The notes: a model not told the origin generated them from the sequence alone. 64,000 bases of DNA from Microbulbifer agarilyticus (GCF_019800665.1 NZ_JAHVKO010000003.1:620001-684000); one strand, 5' to 3'. Positions 37,101-44,405 are shown, numbered from the stretch's first letter. Translations and numbers: made by a program.

Positions 37101-38693
37101 CAGAACCTGAACCTGCCGATTACCCCCAACGGTGCAATTTACGATTCGGTACTGCGTGCGCCAGTCAACGGTGCCCGTGTGCGCTTGTTGAGTGCCGCCA
37201 GTGGTCAGCCGCTGCCGGACAGCTGTTTTGATGATGCCAAGCAGCAAAATCAGGTCACGCTCACCGGCGGTTTCTACAAGTTTGATGTCAACTTCAGTAG
37301 TGCCGCCTGTGCAATCAACGCGGACTACCTGATCGAAGTGGATGTGCCCAGCGACGACTACGTGTCTGGCCCATCGCAAATCATTCCACCACAAACCGGT
37401 GTGGATACCGGCAGCTTCGATGTGGCGGCATGTCTTGGCAGTGCGGCGGATATGAATCCGGCGACACCGGATCACTGTGAGGTTCAGTCTTCGGCGACGC
37501 CGCCGCCTGTGGACGTGGATGCACGCAGCAGTGAGACCGACTACTACCTGCGCCTGAACCTGGATGACAGTAATCAGCCCGGTAGCAGCCAGTTGTTTAA
37601 CAACCACATTGCACTGGATCCGCAGCTGGACGGCGCTCTGGCGCTGACCAAAACTGCCGCCATGTTGAATGTGACACGCAGCCAGCTGGTGCCCTATACC
37701 ATCTCCTTCAACAATTCTCTGCCCGTGGCACTAACGGACCTGCAACTGGTGGATTACTTCCCCGCAGGCTTCAAGTATGTGGCCGGATCCGCGAACCTGG
37801 ACGGTGAGCCCATGGAGCCCGAGGTCAACGGGCTGCAGTTGCAGTGGTCGCAGTTGCGTGCAGAGCCCGAGCAAACCCACAGCATGAAATTGCTGCTGGT
37901 GGTCGGTTCCGGTGTTGGTGAAGGTGAGTACATCAACCGGGCGCGCATGTTCAATGAACTGTCTGCCCAGCAGCTTTCTGGCGAGGCGTCGGCGACCGTG
38001 CGTGTGGTTCCAGACCCGACCTTCGACTGTACCGATGTGATCGGTAAGGTGTTTGACGATAAAAACCTGAATGGTTACCAGGACGCCGGTGAGGGTGGTG
38101 TACCGGGTGCGCGCGTGGTCACCGCTAACGGTCTGAAAGCCACTGCGGACGCACACGGTCGCTTCCACATTACCTGTGCGGCGGTGCCGAACCCGGATCG
38201 CGGTTCCAACTTCGTATTGAAACTCGATGATCGCAGTCTGCCCAGTGGCTACCGCCTGACCACGGAAAATCCGCGGGTGCAGCGCGCCACGCGAGGCAAA
38301 ATGCTGGAGTTTAATTTTGGTACCAGCTTGCATCGTGTGGTGCGTCTGGATCTCGCGGAAGCCGTATTCGAGCCGGGTACTACCGAGCTGCGTCCACAGT
38401 GGCATTCGCGTACCGGGCTGCTGCTGGAGCGCCTGCAGGAGGCACCGTCCCTGCTGCGCCTGTCATATCTTGCGGAAAACGAAGATCCGGCGCTGGTGCA
38501 GGCTCGCCTCGATACTATTAAGGCTCGTATCGCGGAAGACTGGGCGGCACTGGATTGCTGTTACCCGCTGAATATCGAAACCGAAGTTTTCTGGCGCCGT
38601 GGTGCGCCGCCCGAACGCGGCAATGTGCTGGACGGGCTCAAACGCAGTATTAATCGCATGATCGGAAGTGAAGATCAGGGAGGGGCCCGGTAA
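28146..38693 (+). CDS. giant exported DUF11-repeat protein (3,515 aa)
   Basis: Probable surface protein. An N-terminal extension of about 28 residues precedes a hydrophobic signal segment (VRVLFAFLLSFAFAQVALA), with cleavage near residue 50. From about 175 to 2880 there are some 17 DUF11-type Ig-like domains with the recurring pattern KT..V..G....YT(I/L)...N.G...A..V.V.D.LP. SdrD-B/carboxypeptidase-regulatory-like domains follow (NLSGYLWHDGNFNETLDADE near 2880 and VIGKVFDDKNLNGYQDAGE near 3296), with one more DUF11 unit near 3170 between them. The last about 110 residues look like a divergent OmpA-type fold. It has no LPXTG, no T1SS glycine-rich repeats and no autotransporter barrel, so outer-membrane passage probably depends on the next gene, whose ATG overlaps its stop. 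No clear Shine-Dalgarno precedes the start. Confidence 0.9.
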   Translation: MKPDVIGPKTSNSCQEGWAICSEFGLSRNWVRVLFAFLLSFAFAQVALAASFKTTDFATDSALPGTPGTPSGCLIDGPYYTTTDGTGRTMAPADQLSIDRSCTVQNFSCDVPLESTLNFAGAPEGTLIIFDNVCFGGNFACANVEGKASVWAVNGSDFSTVREGCQDLIIPVEKIEKQATDLAGNPIASVSVGVPFVYTLDIPVLFDPVTGTVLQDFGSLNDIQGIQIEDDLSAAALGVDLDLLDVRLFYEDTSGAITTMSPSAYSFSNSGPANNPGLLTFRINDPSVLPAGAQIHIELEVVLDDTPLNSIGKSFTNVAEWRFGRVIDGTFYDPLPGENGVAQLLSISAPDLVLSKTTDASAINFADTPTYTISVQNVGGSPAWNIEVEDLLPVGMRETDPVVQSVTLGGVTLTEGDDYTLTYNANGANAGLMSIALTDEAGGLAANAVLEIVYTSQLDDVSSATAPVDGDVLTNVAAATAWYNDNSTNNNRIQYTGARSDGTIGTDDEQDAASVTAALSGYYFEKTVSNVTTGQSPTASAAPGDRLRYRLRLFNLDENIYNVVITDQLNAASFDLASAAVDAATCPAGATCTFNGAGLLTISGDLDVLPGTALASIAVEFEVNVLNSLSTGDVVSNQARMDADDDDISGTAFSALSDDPNDADGVVNQADPQGPINPTDVVIISPGALDKQNPTGVSQVAIGEVFEYRILVPAATVPAPLYDVQVNDQLPTNLELVGATALVNGINYTLSNTGSANSLVLVEGVTGIDIPANQQAEVTVQVRLKNRMENQDAVTFTNTASYTYSRTQGGAQSSDAGTADTTAALTVVEPNIAATTSVVNNSRGGTSAFGGDVLQYTIALANNGTSTAYDLAIENTLTSSQTLVAGSAQITVGGNTTALAPSVSGDVLSWGRSSGQELDIAVGDTLTLTYQVAVNGVDGSDLSNSIVADWTSLDGADVEERTGNDAPDTTALNDYFIVDELLMTSVDNSAITKTVLSDTWSSGIATTADTNARAGDTVTYQLELTLSEGLNRDVVVTDVLDPGLAFVNVVSIHGATSAPYTASGVFSYADIPAANVPSADQTGTLTWTLGDITNTADRNPANDTLVIVYRARVQHGAGDSPAATPTSTVLNNQATLGYTYATGVAASTTPDAASVEVLQPQITALTKTGTVLPASGSIVGDGQSSATAYLVDIVNNSMQFAIEACNVGDAPAYGVTLNDDLPAELDEGSISNIAVAIDGTALGAADYNYTAPAGRDGEMAFSLNVALDPASCVTVNYQIGFYTDVAPDQTWSNAASLVAYWSRETLDPADAREYVAINPVAADSVWMTNNFQVEAPTKTVSKTQATIGEEVVYTITVPGAPVNGILSGVSVTDTLDQALQYVDATVELNGAALALAPVQSGQDLSWAIGDIPAGQQAVITLTTWVANTQNVSASATPVANVAAYSYQAGGSAVDGGSSAPAEFTVVEPNLTVVKDVANLTDPGQPAATGDVLEYTLTITNDGDASAFDTNIADVLPAELSYVDGSAVALLDGGALAGFNATPSVSGNTLNWGRDNGDSSVEIPAGSVLVVTYQTDVNSITATDIVNSALVDWTSLTGTYPGDRERTGAGCPSVTPPNTYCSGDTSGFGVDYDIDLQKTRQADSWNDDGNLRVGDTVDYQLQVDLVEGDHDGVVLEDTLPQGMAFVGVLSAEFFGTPAATPPTPTVSADQRTVTWDLGSLSNPADGSDTNDFLTITYRARVLNGDALSQQPVSQALNNVVTLNYLVGSAPGAPLTTSASVNALQPLLTVSKSAVTAINGDTEIQAGETATYTIDITNAGNAPAYDVVLEDVLPTGLRDGGVSMQSATLVNAATSITLTPTYDLASGTATWDFDPAANAAIPAGETLRVVYQVTGDADLGAGLTLTNSAQVTRYYSFDNDQVPANSAVDWREEYGPSDVATFNLTTPVAGVLSKATSQTSVAIGEQLTYILTVPATPVNVALEDVRIMDNLAATGVDLAFVSANVVGGNTLSNSGTDDDLVLADTSGGLNVPAGAQVEVEVTVEVLNTANNQSRTDPFVNRAWYDYSNGVTRLGDDTTTGGDANPVTIVHAELEVEKTGPATIQVGTPENFTLTVRNNSSASAWNVTLTDWLPNPEPGGMCDVQPVIQSAAIQKADGSTVALVASDFAVTFVDGTPTCEFSASLQTDDELAAGDALTLVYQVELDGDNINDTTLTNIAGATQWYSAAAAAAERFAYQRALTDGTPGVVDHEDSHTFTVLSAILEVRKSVLNVTTGQSGAEASPGDHLRYSIEIQNVSDVPLDAFVLRDELDRLNSSAMFQVDSLRDVSAPAGATVNIVADGGAQASGLLEVTDLAIAKAGEAGDTITVTFDVDLVPVITSGTVVLNQAQLSMSDVVFASSDDPSVGGSEDPTETLINSAPWLVIQKTSEDLTGDPDVLAPGDSLRYTLTIENTGSEDAINTILRDLVPGNTTYVANSTTLNGAQVADVSGSTALAAGISVQTPGEESGLVIAAASGAAPAVITFDVVINDVNDGTVISNQAFANGDGAGSGAFAERPSDDPATTTVDDPTIDIVGDVPLLVVTKTVQLVVDNLSAGIVDPEDVLRYTISVANMGGKDATEARLVDLVPAGTSYVANSTTLNGFDVADNGGESPLETGLAISSDDLTPPLPATGEGIITSAQTAVIEFDVMVNADTERGTIISNQGSVYSVEMPLTLTDADGNSSNGAQPTEVVVGDAQQLSITKEVAVVGGGDAESGKILEYLVRVTNISSVPASLIVIRDDLLAAGDGVLTYVADSALVNGQPGGVTVNGSVITVDYSTNYGDLQPDEVATLRFQARLGPNLAIGTSVVNTAQVQWNDPAMYNEAIVSIDIGGTPGIANLSGYLWHDGNFNETLDADESLLSNWNVELYFNNALLETVQSDENGFFIFDGLVPNMDGANVSGISYEIRYLAPNASGSTASLGTASSDYTNGAQQILNIYVESGANPQNLNLPITPNGAIYDSVLRAPVNGARVRLLSAASGQPLPDSCFDDAKQQNQVTLTGGFYKFDVNFSSAACAINADYLIEVDVPSDDYVSGPSQIIPPQTGVDTGSFDVAACLGSAADMNPATPDHCEVQSSATPPPVDVDARSSETDYYLRLNLDDSNQPGSSQLFNNHIALDPQLDGALALTKTAAMLNVTRSQLVPYTISFNNSLPVALTDLQLVDYFPAGFKYVAGSANLDGEPMEPEVNGLQLQWSQLRAEPEQTHSMKLLLVVGSGVGEGEYINRARMFNELSAQQLSGEASATVRVVPDPTFDCTDVIGKVFDDKNLNGYQDAGEGGVPGARVVTANGLKATADAHGRFHITCAAVPNPDRGSNFVLKLDDRSLPSGYRLTTENPRVQRATRGKMLEFNFGTSLHRVVRLDLAEAVFEPGTTELRPQWHSRTGLLLERLQEAPSLLRLSYLAENEDPALVQARLDTIKARIAEDWAALDCCYPLNIETEVFWRRGAPPERGNVLDGLKRSINRMIGSEDQGGAR
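30633..34409 (+). repeat. higher-order repeat inside the giant gene (two about 1.9-kb units)
   Basis: Protein residues 830-1467 (638 aa) and 1468-2088 (621 aa) are homologous block for block. Each runs through the same ordered features: PSVSG.VL.WGR, a DWTSL..ERTG segment, a D.W module, LQP(Q/L)(I/L)T..(K), and an IGE..(V/L)YT(I/L)TVP module. The copies have diverged in nucleotide sequence, so the duplication is old. Confidence 0.75.
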
Positions 38694-41600
38694 TGTTCCG
38701 TCCTTCACAAAAAAAGCTGGCGATGATCATTGCCGCGCTAGCTGGTACCTCGGCTTTTGCTCAGGAGGCCAGTCAGCAAGATATTTCCTGGTGGCAGAAA
38801 ATCCCCGGACTTTCGCCACAGATTGAAAGTACCGCTGACTACACCGATAAGCCCCTCGGCAGTAATACCGAGACCACCTTGATACCCGAGGTGGGCCAGC
38901 TGTGGGTACAGGACGCCGAGGTGTTTGTTGCCCCGGAAGAGGCGGTGTTGGAAAAAGACGCACTGCCGCCACTGGTTTACCGCGAGGTAGACGATGCGCT
39001 GCCGGAAGAATTTGTTGCGCAGCTGAAAGAGAAACTGGCGGCGCTGGAAAATGCCCATGAATTGCAGCTGATTTTTACCGGTCACACCGACAGCGCGCCG
39101 CTGAGCGATGCGCAGCAGGCGGAGTATGCGGATAAAACTGCCTTCGCGCTGGCGCGTGCTCAGCGGGTTGCGGAGTATTTTCAGACCGCGCTGGAGTTGC
39201 CGGACGATGCCATCGTGGTGGAAGCGCATGGGGATAGCGAACCGCTTACGGAAAATATCACCGCGCAGGGTCGCGAACTCAATCGCCGGGTTGATTTAAC
39301 GCTGCGTTATTTCGAACTGGATCAACAGGCGCGTGATGCCCAGCGTCGCGCCCAGGCCTTGCAGTTGAACAGGGTGCAGGTCTGTCGCCAGGAAACCGTG
39401 TGTAAGCTGCGTTATAGCGACGGTTCTGATCAGCGCGCGCGCCTGAAAAACCTGGTTTTGCCACTGCGCCTGGAACCGGGGCAGGTGGACTTGCCGGCGG
39501 CCTTTGTGCGCCGTATTCAGGAGGTGCGCAGTACCTTACTGGATAAGCCCAATCTCACCATTCACTTTGTTGGCCATACCAATGCGGCGTCTTTCCCGGA
39601 AGGCCCGGCCGAGCTGTATGACGATCAGATGGCGTTGTCCCGCGCCGAGGCGCGGCGGGTGGCGCTGGCGGTTGCAGACCAACTGAATCTGCAGGGTTAC
39701 ATGGTGACCAGCAGTGGCAAGGGCGCAACCCAGCCGGTTGCCGCCAACGACACCGCGAAGGGGCGCTCCCTTAACCATCGGGTAGAGGTAGAATTCTGGT
39801 ACGACGACCTGCTGGAAACCGCCGCTGATGGCGTGCAGGCCTGCCCGGAGTCCGCTACGGCAGAAACCATCACCATCGCCCATGAGTCGCCCACCGGCGA
39901 GGTACCGCCGATTTTCCTCAACAGCGGTGATCCCCAGATTTCCAGTGTCCAGCTGGCTCAAATGCAGCGGTTGATGGATGAGGTGGCAGGCAAGTCGAAT
40001 GTGCGCCTGAGCTTTGTCGGTTACAGCGATAATCAGCGTATGGAGCGTCGTGAGGCCATGGTGTATGGCGACGACGTGGGCCTGTCTTCCGCGCGCGCCA
40101 AGAAAACCATGCAGGTCGTGCAGGAAAAACTCGGCCTTGAAGATAACCAGGTGGAGTTCCACGGGCGGGGCTATGTAGAGTCCAAGGATGTGGTGCAGAC
40201 CGGATTTATCCACATGGATGGTGCCCGTGTGGAAGTGCAGGTGCTGTACGACGAGCTGGCGATTCTCGCCGAGCAGGACCGTCTGGAAATTGAACGCCTG
40301 CAACAGGAAGCCGTGGCGCATAACCCGTACGCACTGAACCTGATGCGCATTACCGTGGACGGCGCCCCGGAATACGATCCGCACAAGAACTCTGCGGACT
40401 TGCAGCGCTGTACCGATGTGGCACTGGAGCAGGCCAACATCCAGTTCCGTTTTGATAATCAGTCGATGCAGCCGCGCCTCAATGTCACCGCATTCCCGAA
40501 TACCATCCGCTATGCGGATGACCCGGAAACCGAGCTGGTTGAAAGTCGCGTCCAATTCAAGCACTACACCAACTACCCCTCGTTTATTACCCGTGGGGAA
40601 GTGCGTATTTTTGAGGAAGAGCAGTCCCTGCGGGATACGCCGTTGGCCGTGGTTACGCTGGACCAGAATGGCGAGGGTGAATGGGATGCAGATTTGGAAA
40701 GCTTCCAGGCACCGCTGAAAAAACTGAAGTATGTGCTGCGGGTTTACGACTGGAAACAGCGCTTTGATGAAACGCGTCCGCAGACACTTTGGCTTGTGGA
40801 CAACTTTGAGCCACAGCTGCAGGAAGCCACCACCGAGACCGAGCTGCTGGTAGGTTACGGGGAAAACCGTCTCGCCGAGCAGAATATTCCGGTGAGCGGC
40901 AATGCGGTGCTGGTGAACGGTGCGGAGATTCCGGCGAACCACAGTGTGTGGTTGGCGGGCAGGGAAGTGCCCGTGAGCAGCGAGGGCGCTTTTGTTGCCG
41001 AGGAAATTTTTGCCAAGGGGCTGCACACTGTGGAAGTGGCGGTGCTGGACGAGCACGGCAACGGTGAGCTGTTCCTGCGGGATCTGGAGTTCAACCAAAG
41101 CGACTGGTTCAGTGTGGGTATTGCCGATGTCACCATCGCCCATGACGATACCAATGGTCCGGCTGCCCTGGTGACCGGGGACCAAACCCACTACGACAAT
41201 TCCGCAAGTTACGACGGCCGTCTGGCGTTTTACACCAGCGGCAGTTTTGGTGATGGCTGGCGCCTGTCTGCCAGTGCCGATACCGAAGAGGGCCCGATCG
41301 ACGAGCTGTTTTCAAACTTTATGGAAAAGACGCCAGACGCACTTTTCCGTCGTCTGGACAGCGATCTGTACTACCCCACCTTTGGTGACGACTCCACCGT
41401 CGTGGAAGATGCGCCCACCTCAGGCAAGTTCTACATCAAGCTTGAGAATTACGATGACTACGGTCTGTGGGGCAACTTTAAAGCTTCGCACACCGATAAT
41501 GAGCTGGCACATATTGACCGCGCGCTCTACGGGGCCAACTTCCATTTCGAAACCGATGACGTCACCGACTTTGGTGAGAAGCGTTTTGAGATCGATGCAT

Positions 41601-43846
41601 TCAGCGCTGAACCGGGTACCATTGCCGGCCGCGACGAATTCCGCGGTACCGGCGGTTCACTGTATTACCTGCGCCACCAGGACATTCTTACCGGGTCTGA
41701 GCGCCTGCGCGTGGAAGTGCGGGATAAAAATTCCGGCCTGGTGCTGGGGGTGAAAAACCTCACACCGGTGATCGACTACGATGTGGATTACATTCAGGGT
41801 CGCGTGGTACTGAATCGTCCGCTGTCGGCGATCGCCGGGGACAACCTGATCATTCAGGATGGTTCCTATAACGGCAACCCCCAGTATCTGGTTGCCCGTT
41901 ACGAATACACCCCGGGTTTCGAAGATCTGGACACGCTTGCCGTGGGCGGTAGTGCGCACTACTGGGCCGGTGACCATGTGCGTATTGGCCTCACTGCGAG
42001 CCAACAGGATGAAGAGGACAACGAATCCTCCCTGAATGGCGTCGACCTGACCTTGCGTAAATCGGCGGGCACCTGGGTCAAGCTGGAAACCGCAGAGAGC
42101 CAGGGCAACACCCTGGAAAGCCTTTCTTCACTGGATGGTGGTTACAGCTTCAGTTCGGAAGACCCGATCGATCCGATTGACCCGAATGCAAAAGCAGGTG
42201 CGAGCAAGGTCGAAGCGGCGATGCAGCTGGATGATTTTTTTGCCGGTGCGCGCGGCTCTGTGTCTGTGTACGCACAACAGCGTGACGCGGGCTTCTCGGC
42301 TCCGGGTCAGCTGGCTACCCGCGAGACCGACCAGTACGGTGGCGCAATCAATGTGCCAATTGGCGAGCGTTTCGATGTTGCGTTAAAAACCGATAGCAAG
42401 GAACAGCAGCAGGGTCTGCAGACTGCGGCTACCGATGTGGAACTGGGGTATCGCTTGAGTGATCGCTGGCGCCTCGCCGCAGCGGCGCATTCAGATTCCC
42501 GGGAAGACCTGTCACCGGTGGTGCCAATTACGCAGAAGCAGGGCGACCGTACCGATGTCGCGGTTCAGGCCGGCTACGATTCCGGTGCCAACTGGAGTGC
42601 GTTTGGTTTTGTGCAGCGCACCGCGGAGCTCTCCGGCAGCCGTGAAGAAAACAATCGCGTTGGCTTTGGCGGCGCCTACCGGGTCAGCGATCGCTTTACC
42701 GTGGACAGTGAGCTGTCCGGTGGTGATACCGGTACTGCCGCCAGTGTCGGTACCGATTTCCTGGTTACCGACCGCACCAATCTCTATCTGAACTACACCC
42801 TGGATAACGAGCGCACCGATACCGGCGTGCGTGCGCGGCGCGGTAATCTGAACAGTGGTTTCCGCAGTCGCTTCTCGGATACCACGAGTATTTATGGTGA
42901 GGAACGCTACACCCACGGTGATGTGTCCACCGGACTGACCCACGCATTGGGGGTAGACCTGGCGCCCAACGATAAATGGAATTACGGCACCAACCTCGAG
43001 GCTGGCACGCTGGAAGATCCGCGTACCGGTGCTGAAGCCGAGCGCCGCGCCATGGGTGCGAGCATGGGCTTTAACGACGGCGAATTGCGTTGGTCCAGTG
43101 CGGTGGAGTACCGGGTCGACAATATGCAAACGCTGACCGGGTCCGTGGTCAGCGATACCGGTGAGCCGTCCAATCAAACCGTGTTGGAAAACGAGCGCAA
43201 AACCTGGTTGCTGAAAAATGCCCTCAGCTATCAGCTGAGTGCCGACTGGCGTCTCGTCGGCAAGCTGAATTATTCCGACAGCGAGAGTTCTGCCGGGCAG
43301 TTCTATGACGGCAAGTTTACCGAGGGGGTCATGGGCTACGCCTATCGCCCGGTAGATAACGACCGCTGGAACACCTTGTTGAAGTACACCTATTTCTACA
43401 ATGTGCCCACATCCGATCAGGTACTGGTGACTTCAAGCAGCCGCAGCAGCGCGATCGATTATGTGCAGAAGAGCCATATCTTCTCTGTGGACACCAACTA
43501 CGACCTGACCCGTCGCTGGACCCTGGGAGCCAAGTACGCCTACCGTCTCGGCCAGTTGAGTATGGAGCGGGAAAATCCGGAGTTCTTCGATAGTACCGCA
43601 CACCTGTACGTGCTGCGTGCCGACTGGCACTTCGTCAACCAGTGGGACCTGCTGATTGAAGGGCGGATGCTCGACCTGCCGGAAGCCGGTGACCGCCGAA
43701 GCGGCGCGCTACTCGCGCTCTACCGTCAGATGGGGCGTAACTTCAAGGCTGGCGTCGGTTATAACTTTACCGACTTCTCCGATGATCTGACCGATCTCGA
43801 TTACGACAGTCAGGGCGTATTCATCAACATGGTGGGCAAGTTCTGA
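38693..43846 (+). CDS. outer-membrane protein with three OmpA-like domains and a C-terminal beta-barrel
   Basis: A 1,717-aa protein with a signal peptide (MFRPSQKKLAMIIAALAGTSAFA). OmpA-like domain 1 (about 122-207) keeps GHTD (Asp 133) and NRRVDL (Arg 199), residues of the kind that bind peptidoglycan. Domain 2 (about 286-385) has GHTN and NHRV. Domain 3 (about 440-525) has GYSD and a degenerate C-terminal motif. A beta-rich middle follows (about 560-825). From about 830, and clearly beyond about 1,110, alternating strands (VGLTASQQ, RVRVGFGGAYRVSDRF-like, WTLGAKYAYRLGQL) form a likely barrel ending in Phe (MVGKF), a BAM signal. The ATG overlaps the upstream stop (TAATG), so the pair is coupled. 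Likely anchor or exporter for the giant protein (inference). Confidence 0.88.
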   Translation: MFRPSQKKLAMIIAALAGTSAFAQEASQQDISWWQKIPGLSPQIESTADYTDKPLGSNTETTLIPEVGQLWVQDAEVFVAPEEAVLEKDALPPLVYREVDDALPEEFVAQLKEKLAALENAHELQLIFTGHTDSAPLSDAQQAEYADKTAFALARAQRVAEYFQTALELPDDAIVVEAHGDSEPLTENITAQGRELNRRVDLTLRYFELDQQARDAQRRAQALQLNRVQVCRQETVCKLRYSDGSDQRARLKNLVLPLRLEPGQVDLPAAFVRRIQEVRSTLLDKPNLTIHFVGHTNAASFPEGPAELYDDQMALSRAEARRVALAVADQLNLQGYMVTSSGKGATQPVAANDTAKGRSLNHRVEVEFWYDDLLETAADGVQACPESATAETITIAHESPTGEVPPIFLNSGDPQISSVQLAQMQRLMDEVAGKSNVRLSFVGYSDNQRMERREAMVYGDDVGLSSARAKKTMQVVQEKLGLEDNQVEFHGRGYVESKDVVQTGFIHMDGARVEVQVLYDELAILAEQDRLEIERLQQEAVAHNPYALNLMRITVDGAPEYDPHKNSADLQRCTDVALEQANIQFRFDNQSMQPRLNVTAFPNTIRYADDPETELVESRVQFKHYTNYPSFITRGEVRIFEEEQSLRDTPLAVVTLDQNGEGEWDADLESFQAPLKKLKYVLRVYDWKQRFDETRPQTLWLVDNFEPQLQEATTETELLVGYGENRLAEQNIPVSGNAVLVNGAEIPANHSVWLAGREVPVSSEGAFVAEEIFAKGLHTVEVAVLDEHGNGELFLRDLEFNQSDWFSVGIADVTIAHDDTNGPAALVTGDQTHYDNSASYDGRLAFYTSGSFGDGWRLSASADTEEGPIDELFSNFMEKTPDALFRRLDSDLYYPTFGDDSTVVEDAPTSGKFYIKLENYDDYGLWGNFKASHTDNELAHIDRALYGANFHFETDDVTDFGEKRFEIDAFSAEPGTIAGRDEFRGTGGSLYYLRHQDILTGSERLRVEVRDKNSGLVLGVKNLTPVIDYDVDYIQGRVVLNRPLSAIAGDNLIIQDGSYNGNPQYLVARYEYTPGFEDLDTLAVGGSAHYWAGDHVRIGLTASQQDEEDNESSLNGVDLTLRKSAGTWVKLETAESQGNTLESLSSLDGGYSFSSEDPIDPIDPNAKAGASKVEAAMQLDDFFAGARGSVSVYAQQRDAGFSAPGQLATRETDQYGGAINVPIGERFDVALKTDSKEQQQGLQTAATDVELGYRLSDRWRLAAAAHSDSREDLSPVVPITQKQGDRTDVAVQAGYDSGANWSAFGFVQRTAELSGSREENNRVGFGGAYRVSDRFTVDSELSGGDTGTAASVGTDFLVTDRTNLYLNYTLDNERTDTGVRARRGNLNSGFRSRFSDTTSIYGEERYTHGDVSTGLTHALGVDLAPNDKWNYGTNLEAGTLEDPRTGAEAERRAMGASMGFNDGELRWSSAVEYRVDNMQTLTGSVVSDTGEPSNQTVLENERKTWLLKNALSYQLSADWRLVGKLNYSDSESSAGQFYDGKFTEGVMGYAYRPVDNDRWNTLLKYTYFYNVPTSDQVLVTSSSRSSAIDYVQKSHIFSVDTNYDLTRRWTLGAKYAYRLGQLSMERENPEFFDSTAHLYVLRADWHFVNQWDLLIEGRMLDLPEAGDRRSGALLALYRQMGRNFKAGVGYNFTDFSDDLTDLDYDSQGVFINMVGKF

Positions 43847-43858
43847 TCGATCCTGGCT

Positions 43859-43877
43859 GGGCTGCGTAAGCGAGCCC
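43859..43877 (+). terminator. weak hairpin after the OmpA/barrel gene
   Basis: GGGCT (43859-43863) pairs with AGCCC (43873-43877), with CG/CG pairs possible inside, followed by TGGTTTGG. It is 13 bases past the stop. The T tract is poor, so this is only a possible terminator. Confidence 0.3.
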
Positions 43878-44029
43878 TGGTTTGGATGATGCGTGACCGG
43901 AAGGGGGGGCTTGGTTCTGCTCGCCTGCTTGGCGCGATTCACTGCTATCTATATATAGGTATCTATGATGTATCGCGCAGCTGGTTCGCGTCCCGTGACT
44001 GACGGGAGTAATTTAATGCCAGAAGTGAC

Positions 44030-44058
44030 TTGACTCCCAGTGGGTCGATCAATAGAAT
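44030..44058 (+). promoter_or_regulatory. sigma-70 promoter for the initiator tRNA genes
   Basis: TTGACT (44030-44035) and TAGAAT (44053-44058) match the consensus 5/6 each with an ideal 17-base spacer. A GC-rich discriminator (GCGCAGCC) follows, the type associated with stringent control of stable RNA genes. The first tRNA base lies 75 bases after the -10. Confidence 0.85.
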
Positions 44059-44132
44059 GCGCAGCCTCTGAGCGGTTGGGGTCACCCACCGCAGGAAGTC
44101 GAGACTTACCAGGTCGACTTCCGGGTCGTTGG

Positions 44133-44209
<77 letters not shown>

Positions 44210-44265
44210 AATTTCCATTTATACTTCTTGAGGTTTAAGTGGTCGCCTAGCCCCAGAGTTGTTGT

Positions 44266-44342
<77 letters not shown>

Positions 44343-44383
44343 AATTCTTGTAGTTACATGAATATTATGTGACTACGCAGTTG

Positions 44384-44405
44384 AAGCCCCTATTAGGGGC
44401 TTTTT
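44384..44405 (+). terminator. terminator after the tRNA-fMet pair
   Basis: AGCCCC (44385-44390) pairs with GGGGCT (44396-44401) around TATTA and is followed by TTTTT. In E. coli, transcription continues partly from metY into rimP-nusA, so this may act as an attenuating terminator. Confidence 0.85.

Noticed and set aside
28800..38000. CRISPR-like or short tandem DNA repeats in the giant gene
   Set aside because: The repetition is at protein-domain level (hundreds of bases, diverged), not short identical repeats with spacers.
28146..38693. Giant protein as an autotransporter or type I secreted RTX protein
   Set aside because: There is no C-terminal barrel in the protein itself, no glycine/aspartate RTX nonapeptides and no type I exporter genes. 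It has an N-terminal signal-like segment.
7004..44132. Integrated prophage or integrative element at tRNA-Leu or tRNA-fMet
   Set aside because: No integrase, transposase, phage structural gene or direct repeat of a tRNA 3' end was found.
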